Shown: piece after piece, positions 1 to 8,620 of the stretch
Layout of the letters: each line of letters begins with the position of its first letter
How positions within the stretch are numbered: the first letter of the stretch is position 1
Source of the DNA: Methylobacterium amylolyticum
Lineage (GTDB): Bacteria > Pseudomonadota > Alphaproteobacteria > Rhizobiales > Beijerinckiaceae
Direction of reading: 5' to 3'
Assembly (NCBI RefSeq): GCF_030700245.1
Contig: NZ_JAUYZI010000003.1
Location: 62,001-126,000 of the forward strand
DNA: 64,000 nucleotides
Notes under the pieces: model-generated
Told to the model about the DNA's origin: nothing
What the model saw: the letters and a program-made list of their open reading frames with translations, nothing else
The model's database searches: none
Position numbers and translations under genes: made by a program

Positions 1-267
1 GCGGACGGCATCCCGGCTGGTCACGGGCGGCGTCGGCCGCGGCACGACCGGACGCTCCCGCGACCCCGCCGATGCACGGTGAACGGCATCGGCGACGGAA
101 CCGGAACGGCTTTCCGGGTCGCGATGTTGTGGATGGGCCGTCGAGGGACTGGGGATCGCGCGCGGACAGCCGTCGTTCGGCCCGGCGCGGCGGGCTTGAG
201 AGGCGTGCGGCCGCGGCGGACCGTCCCTATATGTCGGACGTGCGGAGACCGGGGGACGGTGGGCGAC

Positions 268-810
268 ATGGCTGATCGGGGGACGGCTTCGGGGGGCGTC
301 GGGCGGGGCGGCGTGCCGCGCCGGCTCGCGGCCCTCGCGGCCCTGGCCGGGACCGCCCTGCTCGGCGCCTGCACCACCGAGGCGCCGCGGACCACCGGCG
401 CCCTGCCGAGCCTCTACCTGCCGCTCGCCAACGACACCGCCCACATCGACGTCGAGGCCGCCCGGGACATGATCTCGGCCTACCGCCGCAACCGCGGCGC
501 GGCGCCCCTGGCCGTCGACCCCGACTTGCAGCGGCTGGCCGAGGCCGAGGCCGCCGCGATGGCCGCGGCCGACCGGCCGAGCCGGGCGCAGACCGTCAAG
601 GCCGCCGTGTCCCATCTCGGCTACGCCGACGTGGGCGCCAACCTCTCGGCGGGCTACCACACGCTCGCCGAAGCGTTCTCCGGCTGGCGCGAGAGCCCGC
701 CCCACGACGCGACGATGCTCGATCCGAAGGCGACGCGGATGGGCATCGCCACCGCCTACGCGCCGGGCTCGAAGTACAAGGTCTACTGGGCCCTGCTGAC
801 GGCGAAGTAG
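268..810 (+). CDS. CAP-domain (SCP-like) lipoprotein
   Basis: Predicted envelope lipoprotein of 180 residues carrying a CAP/SCP domain. The open frame extends upstream to about position 79, but the start at 268 puts a lipoprotein signal at the N-terminus: two arginines, an Ala/Leu stretch, and the lipobox LLGAC with the modified cysteine at about residue 35. The CAP domain follows from about residue 65: an AYRRNRG segment, a PLAVDPDLQRLA helix, a GANLSAGY segment, and the SPPHDATML-type loop ending in MGI. CAP proteins of bacteria are widespread but their biochemical activity is mostly unknown. The first 267 bases of the window hold nothing else I can support. The neighbouring esterase runs in the same direction 111 bases downstream, with no evidence of a functional link. 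Family call is solid; function is open. Confidence 0.8.
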   Translation: MADRGTASGGVGRGGVPRRLAALAALAGTALLGACTTEAPRTTGALPSLYLPLANDTAHIDVEAARDMISAYRRNRGAAPLAVDPDLQRLAEAEAAAMAAADRPSRAQTVKAAVSHLGYADVGANLSAGYHTLAEAFSGWRESPPHDATMLDPKATRMGIATAYAPGSKYKVYWALLTAK

Positions 811-921
811 GCGGATCCTCGCCGCTTTGCAGGCGGCCCGGGTCGGCCTAACGTGCGCCGGTCCCGCAAGCCCGAGGCGCAAGGTCCCGGCGCAAGTCCC
901 AGGCGCACGTTCGAGGTACAG

Positions 922-1812
922 GTGGCGGATCCCGAACTCGACGCCGTCGTCGCCGCGCTGCGGGCCTCCCCCCGGCCGGCCGATCCGGAGGGGCGCCGCG
1001 CCCGCATGGACGCCATCGGCGCGCGCTACCCGCTGCCCGCCGACATCCGCGTCGAGCCGGTGGCGGCGGGCGGCGTCCCGGCGGAGTGGACGTCGGCGCC
1101 GGGCGCCGACCCGGCGGCGGCGATCCTGTTCCTGCACGGCGGCGGCTACATGGCCGGCTCGCTCGCCAGCCATCGCCACGTCGCCGCGCAGGCGGCCCAG
1201 GAGGCGGGCGTGCGCACCCTCGCGCTGGCCTACCGGCTCAGCCCGGAGCACCCGTTCCCCGCGGCCCTCGACGATGCGCTCGCGGGCTACCGCTTCCTGC
1301 GCGCCTCGGGCATCGCGGCGGAGCGCATCGCGCTGGCCGGTGAGAGCGCCGGCGGCGGCTTGGCGCTGGCCGCGGCGATGGCGCTGCGCGCGGCCGGCGA
1401 GGCGCTGCCGGCCTGCCTGTGGCTGTCGTCCCCATGGGTCGACCTCGCCCTGACCGGCGCGAGCCTGCGGACCAAGGCGGCGGTCGATCCGCTGCTGCAG
1501 ACGCCCTACCTCGCCGAACTCGCCGCCGCCTATCGCGGGCAGACCGACGCGCGCGACCCGCGCCTCTCCCCGCTCTACGCGGATCTGTCCGGCCTGCCGC
1601 CGACCCTGATCCAGGTCGGCTCCAGCGAGGTGCTCCTCGACGATGCGGTCCGCATCGCGGGCGCCGCGGGCGCCGCCGACGTACCGGTGACGCTGCGGAT
1701 CTGGCCGCAGATGATCCACGCGTGGCACCTGTTCCACCCGCAGCTCGCGGCCGGGCGCGCCGCGCTGACGGAGGCCGGCCGCTTCGTCCGCGGGTGGATC
1801 GCGCCGGCGTGA
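922..1812 (+). CDS. Alpha/beta hydrolase, hormone-sensitive-lipase (HSL) type esterase
   Basis: Probable cytoplasmic carboxylesterase of 296 residues. The oxyanion-hole motif HGGG lies at residues 72-75 and the nucleophile motif GESAGG at 140-145 (Ser142). The acid position in VGSSEVLLDD is a Glu where many family members have Asp. The catalytic histidine is expected in MIHAWH near the C-terminus. I chose the GTG at 922 because it begins a MADPEL-type N-terminus common in the family and follows an AGGTACAG ribosome-binding-like stretch; an in-frame ATG at 853 would add 23 basic residues with no obvious role. The natural substrate cannot be told. The gene converges on motB with only nine bases between stop codons. 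Confidence 0.85.
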   Translation: MADPELDAVVAALRASPRPADPEGRRARMDAIGARYPLPADIRVEPVAAGGVPAEWTSAPGADPAAAILFLHGGGYMAGSLASHRHVAAQAAQEAGVRTLALAYRLSPEHPFPAALDDALAGYRFLRASGIAAERIALAGESAGGGLALAAAMALRAAGEALPACLWLSSPWVDLALTGASLRTKAAVDPLLQTPYLAELAAAYRGQTDARDPRLSPLYADLSGLPPTLIQVGSSEVLLDDAVRIAGAAGAADVPVTLRIWPQMIHAWHLFHPQLAAGRAALTEAGRFVRGWIAPA

Positions 1813-1821
1813 GGGCGACCC

Positions 1822-2652
1822 TCAGGGCAGGGCGCGCACCGGCACCGGCGGCGCCTCCTTCAGGAGCGTCACGGTCACCCGGCGGTTGGCGGCGAGGTAG
1901 GGGTTGTCGGGGAACATCGGCTCGGTGTCGGCCTTGCCGGCGACCGAGGCGAAGCGGTCGTCCGGCACGCCCGCGCCGGCCAGGATCTCGCGCACGGTGA
2001 TCGCCCGGTTGGCGGACAGTTCCCACGGCGGGGCAGGGGGGCGCTGCCCCGGCCGGCTCGTGGCGGTGAAGCCGGTCACCGCGATGCGGTTGGGCATCTG
2101 GCGCAGCGTCGGCGCCAGCGTCTCGAGGAGGCGCCGGGTCCGCTCGTTCGGCCGGCTCGACCCCTCCGGGAACATCGCGCGGCCGTCCTGATCGACGATC
2201 GAGACGTCGAGCCCCCGGACGGTGGGCACAATCATCACGTGCTTCGACACTTCGGCGAAGTCCGGCAGGTCCTGGAGCGCCTGCCGCAGCGAGGCCGCGG
2301 CGAGCCCGAAATTCTCCGGCTCGCCGCGATCGGTCAGCCCGACCTCGCTGGACTTGTCGATCTTGGGTGGCGTGGTGCGGTCGCTCGCCTGCTCCGGCGG
2401 CACCTCGCGCAGGTACTTCACGTGGTCGGCGGTCGGCAGCCCCTCGGACTCGACGATGCCGGCGAACCGCGACTCCCGGTTCACGCCGAAGGCGTCGCGC
2501 ATCGAGCCCGCCACGGCCTGCATCTTCTTCTGGTCCTGCGTCGAGTAGGCGGCGATCATCACGAAGAAGCTCATCAAGAGCGCCATCAGATCGGCGAAGG
2601 TGACGAACCAGCCGTGACCGCCGTGGGCGCCGCCGCGCTTCTTCTTGGCCAT
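1822..2652 (-). CDS. motB: Flagellar motor stator protein MotB (PomB-like)
   Basis: Ion-channel and peptidoglycan-anchoring subunit of a flagellar stator, 276 residues. The N-terminus is short and basic (MAKKKRGG), followed by a single membrane helix containing the FADLMALLM motif, whose Asp is the ion-binding residue of MotB/PomB. A plug/linker region with AGSMRDAFGV follows, then a C-terminal OmpA-like peptidoglycan-binding domain (about residues 135-270, including TGFTATSRPGQ and a final NRRVTVTLL). It lies one base downstream of motA and is surely cotranscribed. The AGSM-AFGV stretch resembles PomB of sodium-driven motors, matching the PomA-like character of its partner; the ion used is inference only. 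No other flagellar genes occur in the window. Confidence 0.92.
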   Translation of the reverse strand: MAKKKRGGAHGGHGWFVTFADLMALLMSFFVMIAAYSTQDQKKMQAVAGSMRDAFGVNRESRFAGIVESEGLPTADHVKYLREVPPEQASDRTTPPKIDKSSEVGLTDRGEPENFGLAAASLRQALQDLPDFAEVSKHVMIVPTVRGLDVSIVDQDGRAMFPEGSSRPNERTRRLLETLAPTLRQMPNRIAVTGFTATSRPGQRPPAPPWELSANRAITVREILAGAGVPDDRFASVAGKADTEPMFPDNPYLAANRRVTVTLLKEAPPVPVRALP

Positions 2653-2653
2653 C

Positions 2654-3427
2654 TCAGGCCGCCGCCTCCAGGAGCGACTCGCGGTGGTTGTGCGGGAGGT
2701 AGGCGACCAGCATCTCGCGCACCAGCGTCGGGCTCTTCTGGTCGCGGATCAGCAGGATGCCGTCGATGATCAGCGAGCGCGACACGTCCTCCTCCTCGAC
2801 CTTCACGTGCAGCTTGTCCGCGATCGGCAGGGCGACGAGGTTGGCGATCAGCGCGCCGTACAGGGTGGCGAGCAGCGCGGTCGCCATCGCGGGCCCGAGC
2901 TTGGAGGGGTCGGACATGTTGGCGAACATCGTCACCATGCCGAGGATCGTGCCGATCATGCCCCAGGCCGGGGCGCAGTCCCCGAACGCCCGGTAGATCT
3001 TCGAGCCCTCGTCGAGATGCATCAGGAAGTTGTCGCGGTCGCGCTCCATCGTGTCGCGGATGAATTCGCGGTCGTAGCCGTCGGCGATGTAGCGCGCCCC
3101 CTGCGCCAGGAACGGGTCCGAGATCTCCATGTTCTCCAGCGCCATCGGGCCGCTCTTGCGCACCGTCTCGGCGATCCGGGTGATCTCCTCGATCAGGTCG
3201 TGCGGCTTCACCGCGCGCATGGTGAAGGCGTAGCGCAGACCCATCGGCACGCCGTGGGCGATGGTCGAGAACGGGAAGCGGATCACGGTGGCCATGACCG
3301 AGCCGCCGAAGATGACGATCACCGCGTGCTTGTCGAAGTAGGCGGCGAAGTTGCCGCCGTCGATCATGATCAGCGTGAACACCACGCCGACGCCGCCGAG
3401 CAGCCCGACACCGGTTGCGAGATCCAT
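2654..3427 (-). CDS. motA: Flagellar motor stator protein MotA (PomA-like)
   Basis: Stator ring subunit of 257 residues with four expected membrane segments and a cytoplasmic loop. The start at 3427 gives MDLATGVGLLGG, the N-terminus typical of the short PomA/MotP class; an upstream in-frame start at 3553 adds a basic, non-conserved stretch. Conserved features include the loop with DPFLAQGARY and an ERDRDNF charged segment that would contact the rotor. The TM3-TM4 region has FRAFGDCAPAWGMIGT and LGPAMATALLATLYGA, then PIADKL and a YL-containing C-terminus. Length and these blocks match PomA (about 253 aa) better than the 295-aa E. coli-type MotA. It forms a two-gene operon with motB and is divergent from ndvA, with 259 bases between them. 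Confidence 0.92.
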   Translation of the reverse strand: MDLATGVGLLGGVGVVFTLIMIDGGNFAAYFDKHAVIVIFGGSVMATVIRFPFSTIAHGVPMGLRYAFTMRAVKPHDLIEEITRIAETVRKSGPMALENMEISDPFLAQGARYIADGYDREFIRDTMERDRDNFLMHLDEGSKIYRAFGDCAPAWGMIGTILGMVTMFANMSDPSKLGPAMATALLATLYGALIANLVALPIADKLHVKVEEEDVSRSLIIDGILLIRDQKSPTLVREMLVAYLPHNHRESLLEAAA

Positions 3428-3686
3428 GGTGACGCCTGTCGCGATCCGTGCCGGGTGTGGCGCCCGTGCCGTTGCGGAGCGCGCGGGACCAGCCTTAGGA
3501 AAACGTGCTGAACGAACCGTAAAGACCGGCCGCTCCCTGCACGCGCCCGTCATCGCCCGTTCAGGCGGGCCCGCGCATAAGCCGTGCGGTCAGAGGGGGT
3601 TGGCGGTCCGATTCGGGTCGCAGGCCCGTAAAGGTTGAGCGCGAGACCCGGGTAACACGGGCCGCGCGAGGGTCGGCGTCGGAGCG

Positions 3687-5471
3687 GTGGCGATGGTTCG
3701 TCTGTACGGGCGGGTCCTGGGTTTCCTCCAGGCTGAGCGGGGACTGGCGGTGGCGCTGGCCGCCGCCAACGTGGCGCTGGCGGTGGCGGCCTTCGCCGAA
3801 CCGCTGCTGATGGGCCGCATCATCGACGGGCTGACGCATCTCAAGCGCGGCGGCGACGCGATGGGCTCGATGCTGCCGCTGATCCTCGCCTGGGTCGGCT
3901 TCGGCTTCTTCACGATCGGGGCGGGGGTGTTCATCGCGCTCCACGCCGACCGGCTCTCCCACCGCAACCGGCTCTCCAGCATGGCGAGCTACTTCGAGCA
4001 CGTGCTCGACCTGCCGCTGGCCTTCCACTCCGCCAACCACTCGGGCCGCGTCCTGAAGGCGATGCTGGAGGGCACCAACGGCATGGCGTGGCTGTGGCTC
4101 GGCTTCTTCCGCGACCACCTCGTCGCGCTGGTCTCGCTCGGCGTGCTGCTGCCGATGACCCTGTTCATCAACTGGCAGCTCGGCTCGATCCTCGTGGTGC
4201 TGGTGCTCGCCTTCACGGCGCTCACCACCTTCGTGATGCGCCGCACCGAGACGCTCCAGGGCCAGGTGGAGATGTTCAACTCGGGGCTGGCCGCGCACGC
4301 CTCCGACGCGCTCGGCAACGTCGCCGTCATCCAGTCCTTCACCCGCGCCAAGGCGGAGAAGGAGGCGATGCGCGACATCATCACCAACCTGCTCGCCGCC
4401 CAGATCCCGGTCCTGTCGTGGTGGGCGCTCGCCAACGTGGCGACCCGCGCCTCGGCGACGATCACCATGACGGCGATCTTCGTCACCGGCATCTCGCTCT
4501 ACCAGGCCGGCACCACCACGGTCGGCGAGGTCGTGGCCTTCATGAGCCTCGCCACCGCCTTCGTCTCGCGCCTCGACCACGTGGTCGGCTTCGTCAACGG
4601 CCTGTTCCAGCAGGCGCCGAAGATCGCGGAGTTCTTCGAGATCTACGACACCGTGCCCGCCGTGCGCGACCGGCCGCACGCGAAGCAGGTGGCCCGCTTC
4701 GAGGGCGAGGTGTCCTTCGACGCGGTGACCTTCTCCTACGACGGCCGCCGCCGCGCCCTCGACGGCGTGTCGTTCTCGGCCAAGCCCGGCGAGACCGTGG
4801 CCCTGGTCGGCACCACCGGCTCGGGCAAGTCGACCACGCTCGGCCTCCTGCACCGCAGCTTCGACCCGGCCTCGGGCGCGATCCGGGTCGACGGGATGGA
4901 CGTGCGCGACATCGGCCTCTCGTCCCTGCGCCACAACATCGGCGTGGTGTTCCAGGAGCCTATGCTGTTCGCTCGCTCGATCCGCGAGAACCTCCAGGTC
5001 GGCCGCCCCGACGCCACCGACGCCGAGATGCTCGACGCGCTGGAGCGCGCCCAGGCCGGCGAGTTCATGGCCCGCCAGCCGAACGGGCTCGACACGGTGA
5101 TCGGCGAGCGCGGCCGCTCGCTCTCGGGGGGCGAGCGCCAGCGGCTCTCGATCGCCCGGGCGCTCCTGAAGAACCCGCCGATCCTGATCCTCGACGAGGC
5201 GACCTCGGCGCTGGACGCCGCCACCGAGCGCAAGCTCCAGGGCGCGCTGGAGGCGGTGATGGAGGGGCGGACCACGTTCGTGATCGCCCACCGCCTCGCC
5301 ACGATCCGCGACGCCGACCGCATCCTGGTCTTCCACGAGGGCCGGATCGTCGAGGCCGGCACCTTCGACGAGCTGGTCGCGCAGGACGGCCGCTTCGCCG
5401 ACCTCGCCCGCGCCCAGTTCATGGCGGCGCAGGCCGACGAGGACGAGCCGGGTTACGCGCTCGCCGCCTGA
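3687..5471 (+). CDS. ndvA: ABC exporter of the cyclic beta-1,2-glucan family (NdvA/ChvA-like)
   Basis: Half-size ABC exporter with fused membrane and ATPase domains, 594 residues against about 588 for NdvA. The N-terminus (VRLYGRVLGFLQAE, then ANVALAVAAFAEPLLMGRII) matches the NdvA/ChvA group, which moves cyclic beta-1,2-glucan across the inner membrane. Six membrane segments span roughly residues 20-310. The nucleotide-binding domain has Walker A GTTGSGKST at 375-383, signature LSGGE at 479-483, Walker B ILILDEATS near 499-507, and the switch histidine in FVIAHRLA. The frame can start at GTG 3687 or at ATG 3693 two codons later. The glucan synthase NdvB is not in the window, so the substrate is inferred from family only. 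Confidence 0.85.
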   Translation: MAMVRLYGRVLGFLQAERGLAVALAAANVALAVAAFAEPLLMGRIIDGLTHLKRGGDAMGSMLPLILAWVGFGFFTIGAGVFIALHADRLSHRNRLSSMASYFEHVLDLPLAFHSANHSGRVLKAMLEGTNGMAWLWLGFFRDHLVALVSLGVLLPMTLFINWQLGSILVVLVLAFTALTTFVMRRTETLQGQVEMFNSGLAAHASDALGNVAVIQSFTRAKAEKEAMRDIITNLLAAQIPVLSWWALANVATRASATITMTAIFVTGISLYQAGTTTVGEVVAFMSLATAFVSRLDHVVGFVNGLFQQAPKIAEFFEIYDTVPAVRDRPHAKQVARFEGEVSFDAVTFSYDGRRRALDGVSFSAKPGETVALVGTTGSGKSTTLGLLHRSFDPASGAIRVDGMDVRDIGLSSLRHNIGVVFQEPMLFARSIRENLQVGRPDATDAEMLDALERAQAGEFMARQPNGLDTVIGERGRSLSGGERQRLSIARALLKNPPILILDEATSALDAATERKLQGALEAVMEGRTTFVIAHRLATIRDADRILVFHEGRIVEAGTFDELVAQDGRFADLARAQFMAAQADEDEPGYALAA

Positions 5472-5504
5472 GAGCCGGGGGCCAGGGACGAGGGGGCCGT
5501 GCCG

Positions 5505-5534
5505 CGGGCCCCGCCCGGAGACGGGCGGGGCCCG
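5505..5534 (+). terminator. Terminator-like hairpin after ndvA
   Basis: A perfect 13-bp GC stem (arms 5505-5517 and 5522-5534) with a GAGA tetraloop, 34 bases past the ndvA stop. No T-tract follows, so it may be a transcript-stabilising or weak termination structure. Confidence 0.5.
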
Positions 5535-5657
5535 AACGGCGTGCGGGGCGACGGATCCTGCCGGGTGTTGCCGTTTTCCCGTCGCCTCGCCCGCGGCGAT
5601 GTGTGACAACCGACAGCCGAGCCTGCCCCAGGCCTGTGAACCGCCCCGCTCCCCGCC

Positions 5658-6644
5658 ATGCACGCGCCCCAGCTCATCGTCCAGCCGGACCACGGCATCG
5701 AACCGGTCGTCGCGCTGATGCGCAGCGCCGGGCGAGAACTCCTGCTGAAGCAGTTCACCTTCGACCACCCCGTCCTGCTCGACGAGGTGCTGGCGCGCTA
5801 CAGCCGCGGCGTGGCGGTGCGCGTCCTCTTGAACGGGGCCAAGGCCACGGGCGAGCGGATCAACGACGGCACCTTCACCCGGCTGGAGGCGGCGGGCGTG
5901 CCGGTGCGGTGGACGCCGCAGCACTTCCTCGTCACCCACGAGAAGTCGATGGTCGTCGACGGCGCCCGGGCGATGGTCGCGACGTTCAACTTCATGGAGA
6001 AGTACTTCACCAAGACCCGCGACTACGCGGTGGTCCTGTCCGATGCCGCCCGGGTGGAGGGCATCCGGAACTGCTTCGAGGTCGATTGGGAGGGGGCCAC
6101 CTCCGAGCCCGACGGCGAGGCCGGCCTGTCCTGGAGCCCCGGCGGCGCGCGCGCGGTCCTGTGCGACCTGCTCGACAGCGCCGAGCGCAGCATCGACATC
6201 GCGCACCCGAAATTCGCGGAGCCGGTGATCTTCGAGCGGATCTTCGCCGCCCTGGGCCGCGGCGTCCGCGTGCGCCTGCTGTGCGGCGGCAAGCACGGCC
6301 TCCACCAGCCGGACATGATGTACTCCTTCGCCCTGTGGCGGCTGTTCCGCGAGGCCGGCGGCCGGCTGCACAAGCAGCGCGGCCTGCGCAGCCACGGCAA
6401 GATCGTGATCGTCGACGAGGAGCGCGTCTATCTCGGCACGCAGAACCTCGACCAGGCCGCCTTCGACCTCCGGCGCGAACTCGGCGTGACCGTGACCGAC
6501 ATCTCCGTGGTCGGGGCGATCTGCGCGGTCTACGAGGCGGACTGGGCGGAGTCGCGCCGCTACGAGCCGCCCTACCCGATCGAGGCGCCGGACGCGGCGG
6601 AGAACGCGGAGTTCGAGGCGGATGCCGACCTCCGGCACGGCTGA
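5658..6644 (+). CDS. Phospholipase D-like protein with two HKD motifs
   Basis: PLD-superfamily enzyme of 328 residues, with two catalytic half-sites: H94-x-K96-x4-D101 in HEKSMVVDG and H246-x-K248-x4-D253 in HGKIVIVDE. Each is followed by the usual small-residue/Asn segment (ATFNF, GTQN). Two complete motifs in one chain indicate an active phosphodiesterase or phosphatidyltransferase using a covalent phosphohistidine. No signal peptide or membrane helix is visible, so it is probably cytoplasmic, unlike membrane-bound cardiolipin synthases. It could equally be a phospholipase, a cardiolipin-synthase-like enzyme or a nuclease. The 3' end overlaps the first chromate-transporter gene by 23 bases, suggesting cotranscription, though no functional connection is known to me. 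Confidence 0.82.
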   Translation: MHAPQLIVQPDHGIEPVVALMRSAGRELLLKQFTFDHPVLLDEVLARYSRGVAVRVLLNGAKATGERINDGTFTRLEAAGVPVRWTPQHFLVTHEKSMVVDGARAMVATFNFMEKYFTKTRDYAVVLSDAARVEGIRNCFEVDWEGATSEPDGEAGLSWSPGGARAVLCDLLDSAERSIDIAHPKFAEPVIFERIFAALGRGVRVRLLCGGKHGLHQPDMMYSFALWRLFREAGGRLHKQRGLRSHGKIVIVDEERVYLGTQNLDQAAFDLRRELGVTVTDISVVGAICAVYEADWAESRRYEPPYPIEAPDAAENAEFEADADLRHG

Positions 6645-7215
6645 GGCCGCCCCGTCCGCGCCCGCACCCAGCCTTCAGGAGCTGTTCTGGCTGTTCAGCC
6701 GGCTGACGATGGTCAGCTTCGGCGGCGGCCTCACGGCCTGGGCGCGCAAGCTGATCGTCGAGGACAAGGGCTGGCTCGACGACGCCGAGTTCCTGAGCGC
6801 CTACGCGCTCGCCCGGGTGCTGCCCGGCGCCAACCAGGCGAACTTCGCGATCTACGTCGGGCACCGCTTCCGCGGCGTGCCCGGCGCGGTGGTGTCCCTG
6901 CTCGGCCTGACGCTGGTGCCGTTCTGCATCGTGGTCGGGCTCGCCTGGGCGTATTTCGGGTCCGGCGCGGCGCCCGCCGTGCAGGACGCCCTGCGCGGCG
7001 TCACCGCCGGCGCGGTCGGACTCGCCCTGGCCGCCGGCCTGAAGACGGGGGAGGCGTTCGCCCGCCAGCCCATCGCGCTGGGCTTCATCGTCCTGGCGTT
7101 CGGCGGCTCGATCCTGCTGCACCTGCCGCTGCTCGCCGTGCTGGCGATCCTCGCCCCGCCGGCCTTCCTGCTGGCGTGGCGGCAGGCGCAGCACAGCCGC
7201 GGAGAGGAGCCGTGA
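6622..7215 (+). CDS. Chromate transporter family protein, first half (CHR domain)
   Basis: Single-domain CHR protein of 197 residues. The N-terminal SFGGGLTAWARK block corresponds to the conserved FGG motif of ChrA; then come a WLDDAEFLSAYALARVLPG segment and about five to six hydrophobic helices. Full ChrA proteins contain two homologous CHR halves; here each half is its own gene, which is the known short-chain arrangement in which two unequal proteins work together. The ATG at 6622 lies inside the end of the PLD-like gene, and the stop overlaps the GTG start of the second half (GTGA). Chromate/sulfate transport is the family annotation; the physiological substrate is uncertain. Confidence 0.85.
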   Translation: MPTSGTAEAAPSAPAPSLQELFWLFSRLTMVSFGGGLTAWARKLIVEDKGWLDDAEFLSAYALARVLPGANQANFAIYVGHRFRGVPGAVVSLLGLTLVPFCIVVGLAWAYFGSGAAPAVQDALRGVTAGAVGLALAAGLKTGEAFARQPIALGFIVLAFGGSILLHLPLLAVLAILAPPAFLLAWRQAQHSRGEEP

Positions 7216-7739
7216 AGGTCTCCGACCTCCTCGCGCTGGCGACCTTCTTCAGCACCCTGTCGATCCTGTCGATCGGCGGCAGCAACAGCGTCGTGCCGGA
7301 GATGGCCCGCCACGCGGTGGGCGAGGCGCACTGGCTGACCAGCGACGCCTTCTCGGACATCTTTGCGATCTCCCAGGCCGCGCCGGGGCCGAGCAACCTG
7401 ATCGTCGCGATGATCGGCTACAAGGTCGCCGGGATCACCGGCGCGGTGGTCGCGCAGGCGGCGATGATGCTGCCGGCGGGGCTCCTGATGATCGTCGTGT
7501 CGCGGATCTGGCAGTCCACCTCGGGCAGCGCGTGGCACGTCGCCCTGGAGCGGGCGCTCGGGCCGATCGCGGTGGGGCTGATCCTGGCGAGCGGCTGGAC
7601 GGTGGCCGAGGGCGCCGGCTTCTCGATCCGCGGCTACGTCGCCGCGGCCCTGTGCACTCTGCTGTTCTGGCGCACCAAGTTCAGCCCGCTCCCGGTGCTG
7701 GCCGCCGCGGGCGTCCTGGGCTGGGCCGGCATCATCTGA
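7212..7739 (+). CDS. Chromate transporter family protein, second half (CHR domain)
   Basis: Partner CHR-domain membrane protein of 175 residues. The start is the GTG at 7212, which overlaps the stop of the previous gene by four bases (GTGA) and follows GGAGAGGAG, a good ribosome-binding site for coupled translation. The N-terminus has LSIGGSNSVVPEM, the counterpart of the FGG block, then a DIFAISQAAPGPSN segment typical of the second half of ChrA, followed by hydrophobic helices to the end. With the upstream gene it should assemble an antiparallel-type pair equivalent to one long-chain ChrA. Confidence 0.85.
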   Translation: MKVSDLLALATFFSTLSILSIGGSNSVVPEMARHAVGEAHWLTSDAFSDIFAISQAAPGPSNLIVAMIGYKVAGITGAVVAQAAMMLPAGLLMIVVSRIWQSTSGSAWHVALERALGPIAVGLILASGWTVAEGAGFSIRGYVAAALCTLLFWRTKFSPLPVLAAAGVLGWAGII

Positions 7740-7750
7740 GGCGCTGACCC

Positions 7751-8620
7751 TCAGGCCCAGCCGATCCGCGCGAAGAAGCCGCCGATCTCCGTAGCCGCCC
7801 GGTCGGGGTCCTCCCGGTGCGGGAAGTGGCCGACATCCGGGAACGGCGCGAGATCGAGGTCGGAGAAGGTCTCGCCGAGCCTGTCGGTCCAGGCGTAGGG
7901 GAAGAGCGGGTCGTGCTCGGCCCAGCGCACGCAGGTCGGCACCGCGATCGGCGGCAGCGGCGGCGCCTCCCCCGCCATCATCGCCACACGGGCCCCGTGC
8001 GAGGCGCGGTAATGCGCGAAGCCGCCCGCGAGGTTGCCGGGCTTGAGGAAGGTGTCGACGAAGGCGTCGAGCGCCGCGCCCTCCGCCCAGGGGCGGTGCG
8101 ACCAGTGCCGCAGGATGTGGCCGATGTAGAGGGCGCAGGTCTCGCGGCTGGCGCCGACGAGCGCCGGAGCGAACGGCATCTGGTTGAAGGACTGATACCA
8201 GATCTCGTTGAGGCGGTCGGGCGCGCCCATCCGCGGGCCGATGCCGGGGTAGACGAAGTCGAACAGGAACAGGCCCGCGCAGCGCTCGGGCGCCGCGCGG
8301 GCGAGCGGCTGGATCACCCCGCCGCCGACATCGTGGCCGACGATGCCCGCGCACCCGATGTCAAGGACGTCGAGGAGCGCCACCATGTCGGCCGCGTGGT
8401 CGGGGGGGGCGAACGGGCCGTCCGGCTTGTCGCTGTCGCCGAAGCCGCGCAGGTCCGGGGCGATCAGGGTGTGGCGGGAGGCCAGGCGCTCCATCACCGG
8501 CTCCCAGGTCCACCAGAATTCCGGCCAGCCGTGGAGCAGGAGCAGCGGCGGCCCGGAGCCGAGGCGGGCCACGTGGAGGTTCGCGCCGTTGGCGGCGACG
8601 CTCAGGTGTTCGACCGTCAT
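7751..8620 (-). CDS. Alpha/beta hydrolase, epoxide hydrolase / haloacetate dehalogenase-like
   Basis: Cytoplasmic alpha/beta hydrolase of 289 residues with an aspartate nucleophile. The oxyanion motif HGWPEFWWTW starts at residue 30, PDLRGFGDSDKP follows, and the nucleophile elbow is GHDVGG at 95-100 (Asp97). The acid is expected in WAEHDPLFPY and the histidine in VGHFPHREDP. An Asp rather than Ser nucleophile places it with epoxide hydrolases and haloalkane/fluoroacetate dehalogenases; the motifs alone do not separate these. Starting at 8620, the ATG overlaps the stop of the upstream YihY gene (ATGA), so the two are translationally coupled. It converges on the chromate transporter gene. Confidence 0.82.
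   Translation of the reverse strand: MTVEHLSVAANGANLHVARLGSGPPLLLLHGWPEFWWTWEPVMERLASRHTLIAPDLRGFGDSDKPDGPFAPPDHAADMVALLDVLDIGCAGIVGHDVGGGVIQPLARAAPERCAGLFLFDFVYPGIGPRMGAPDRLNEIWYQSFNQMPFAPALVGASRETCALYIGHILRHWSHRPWAEGAALDAFVDTFLKPGNLAGGFAHYRASHGARVAMMAGEAPPLPPIAVPTCVRWAEHDPLFPYAWTDRLGETFSDLDLAPFPDVGHFPHREDPDRAATEIGGFFARIGWA

Noticed and set aside
3561..6638. Very long open frame on the minus strand opposite ndvA and the PLD gene
   Set aside because: It is Arg/Gly/Ala/His-rich with no motif, and lies antisense to two clear genes; in GC-rich DNA such frames are common shadows.
6622..7739. Chromate transporter looks like one gene broken into two
   Set aside because: The halves have separate start codons with a GTGA overlap and a good ribosome-binding site; paired short-chain CHR genes are a known arrangement.
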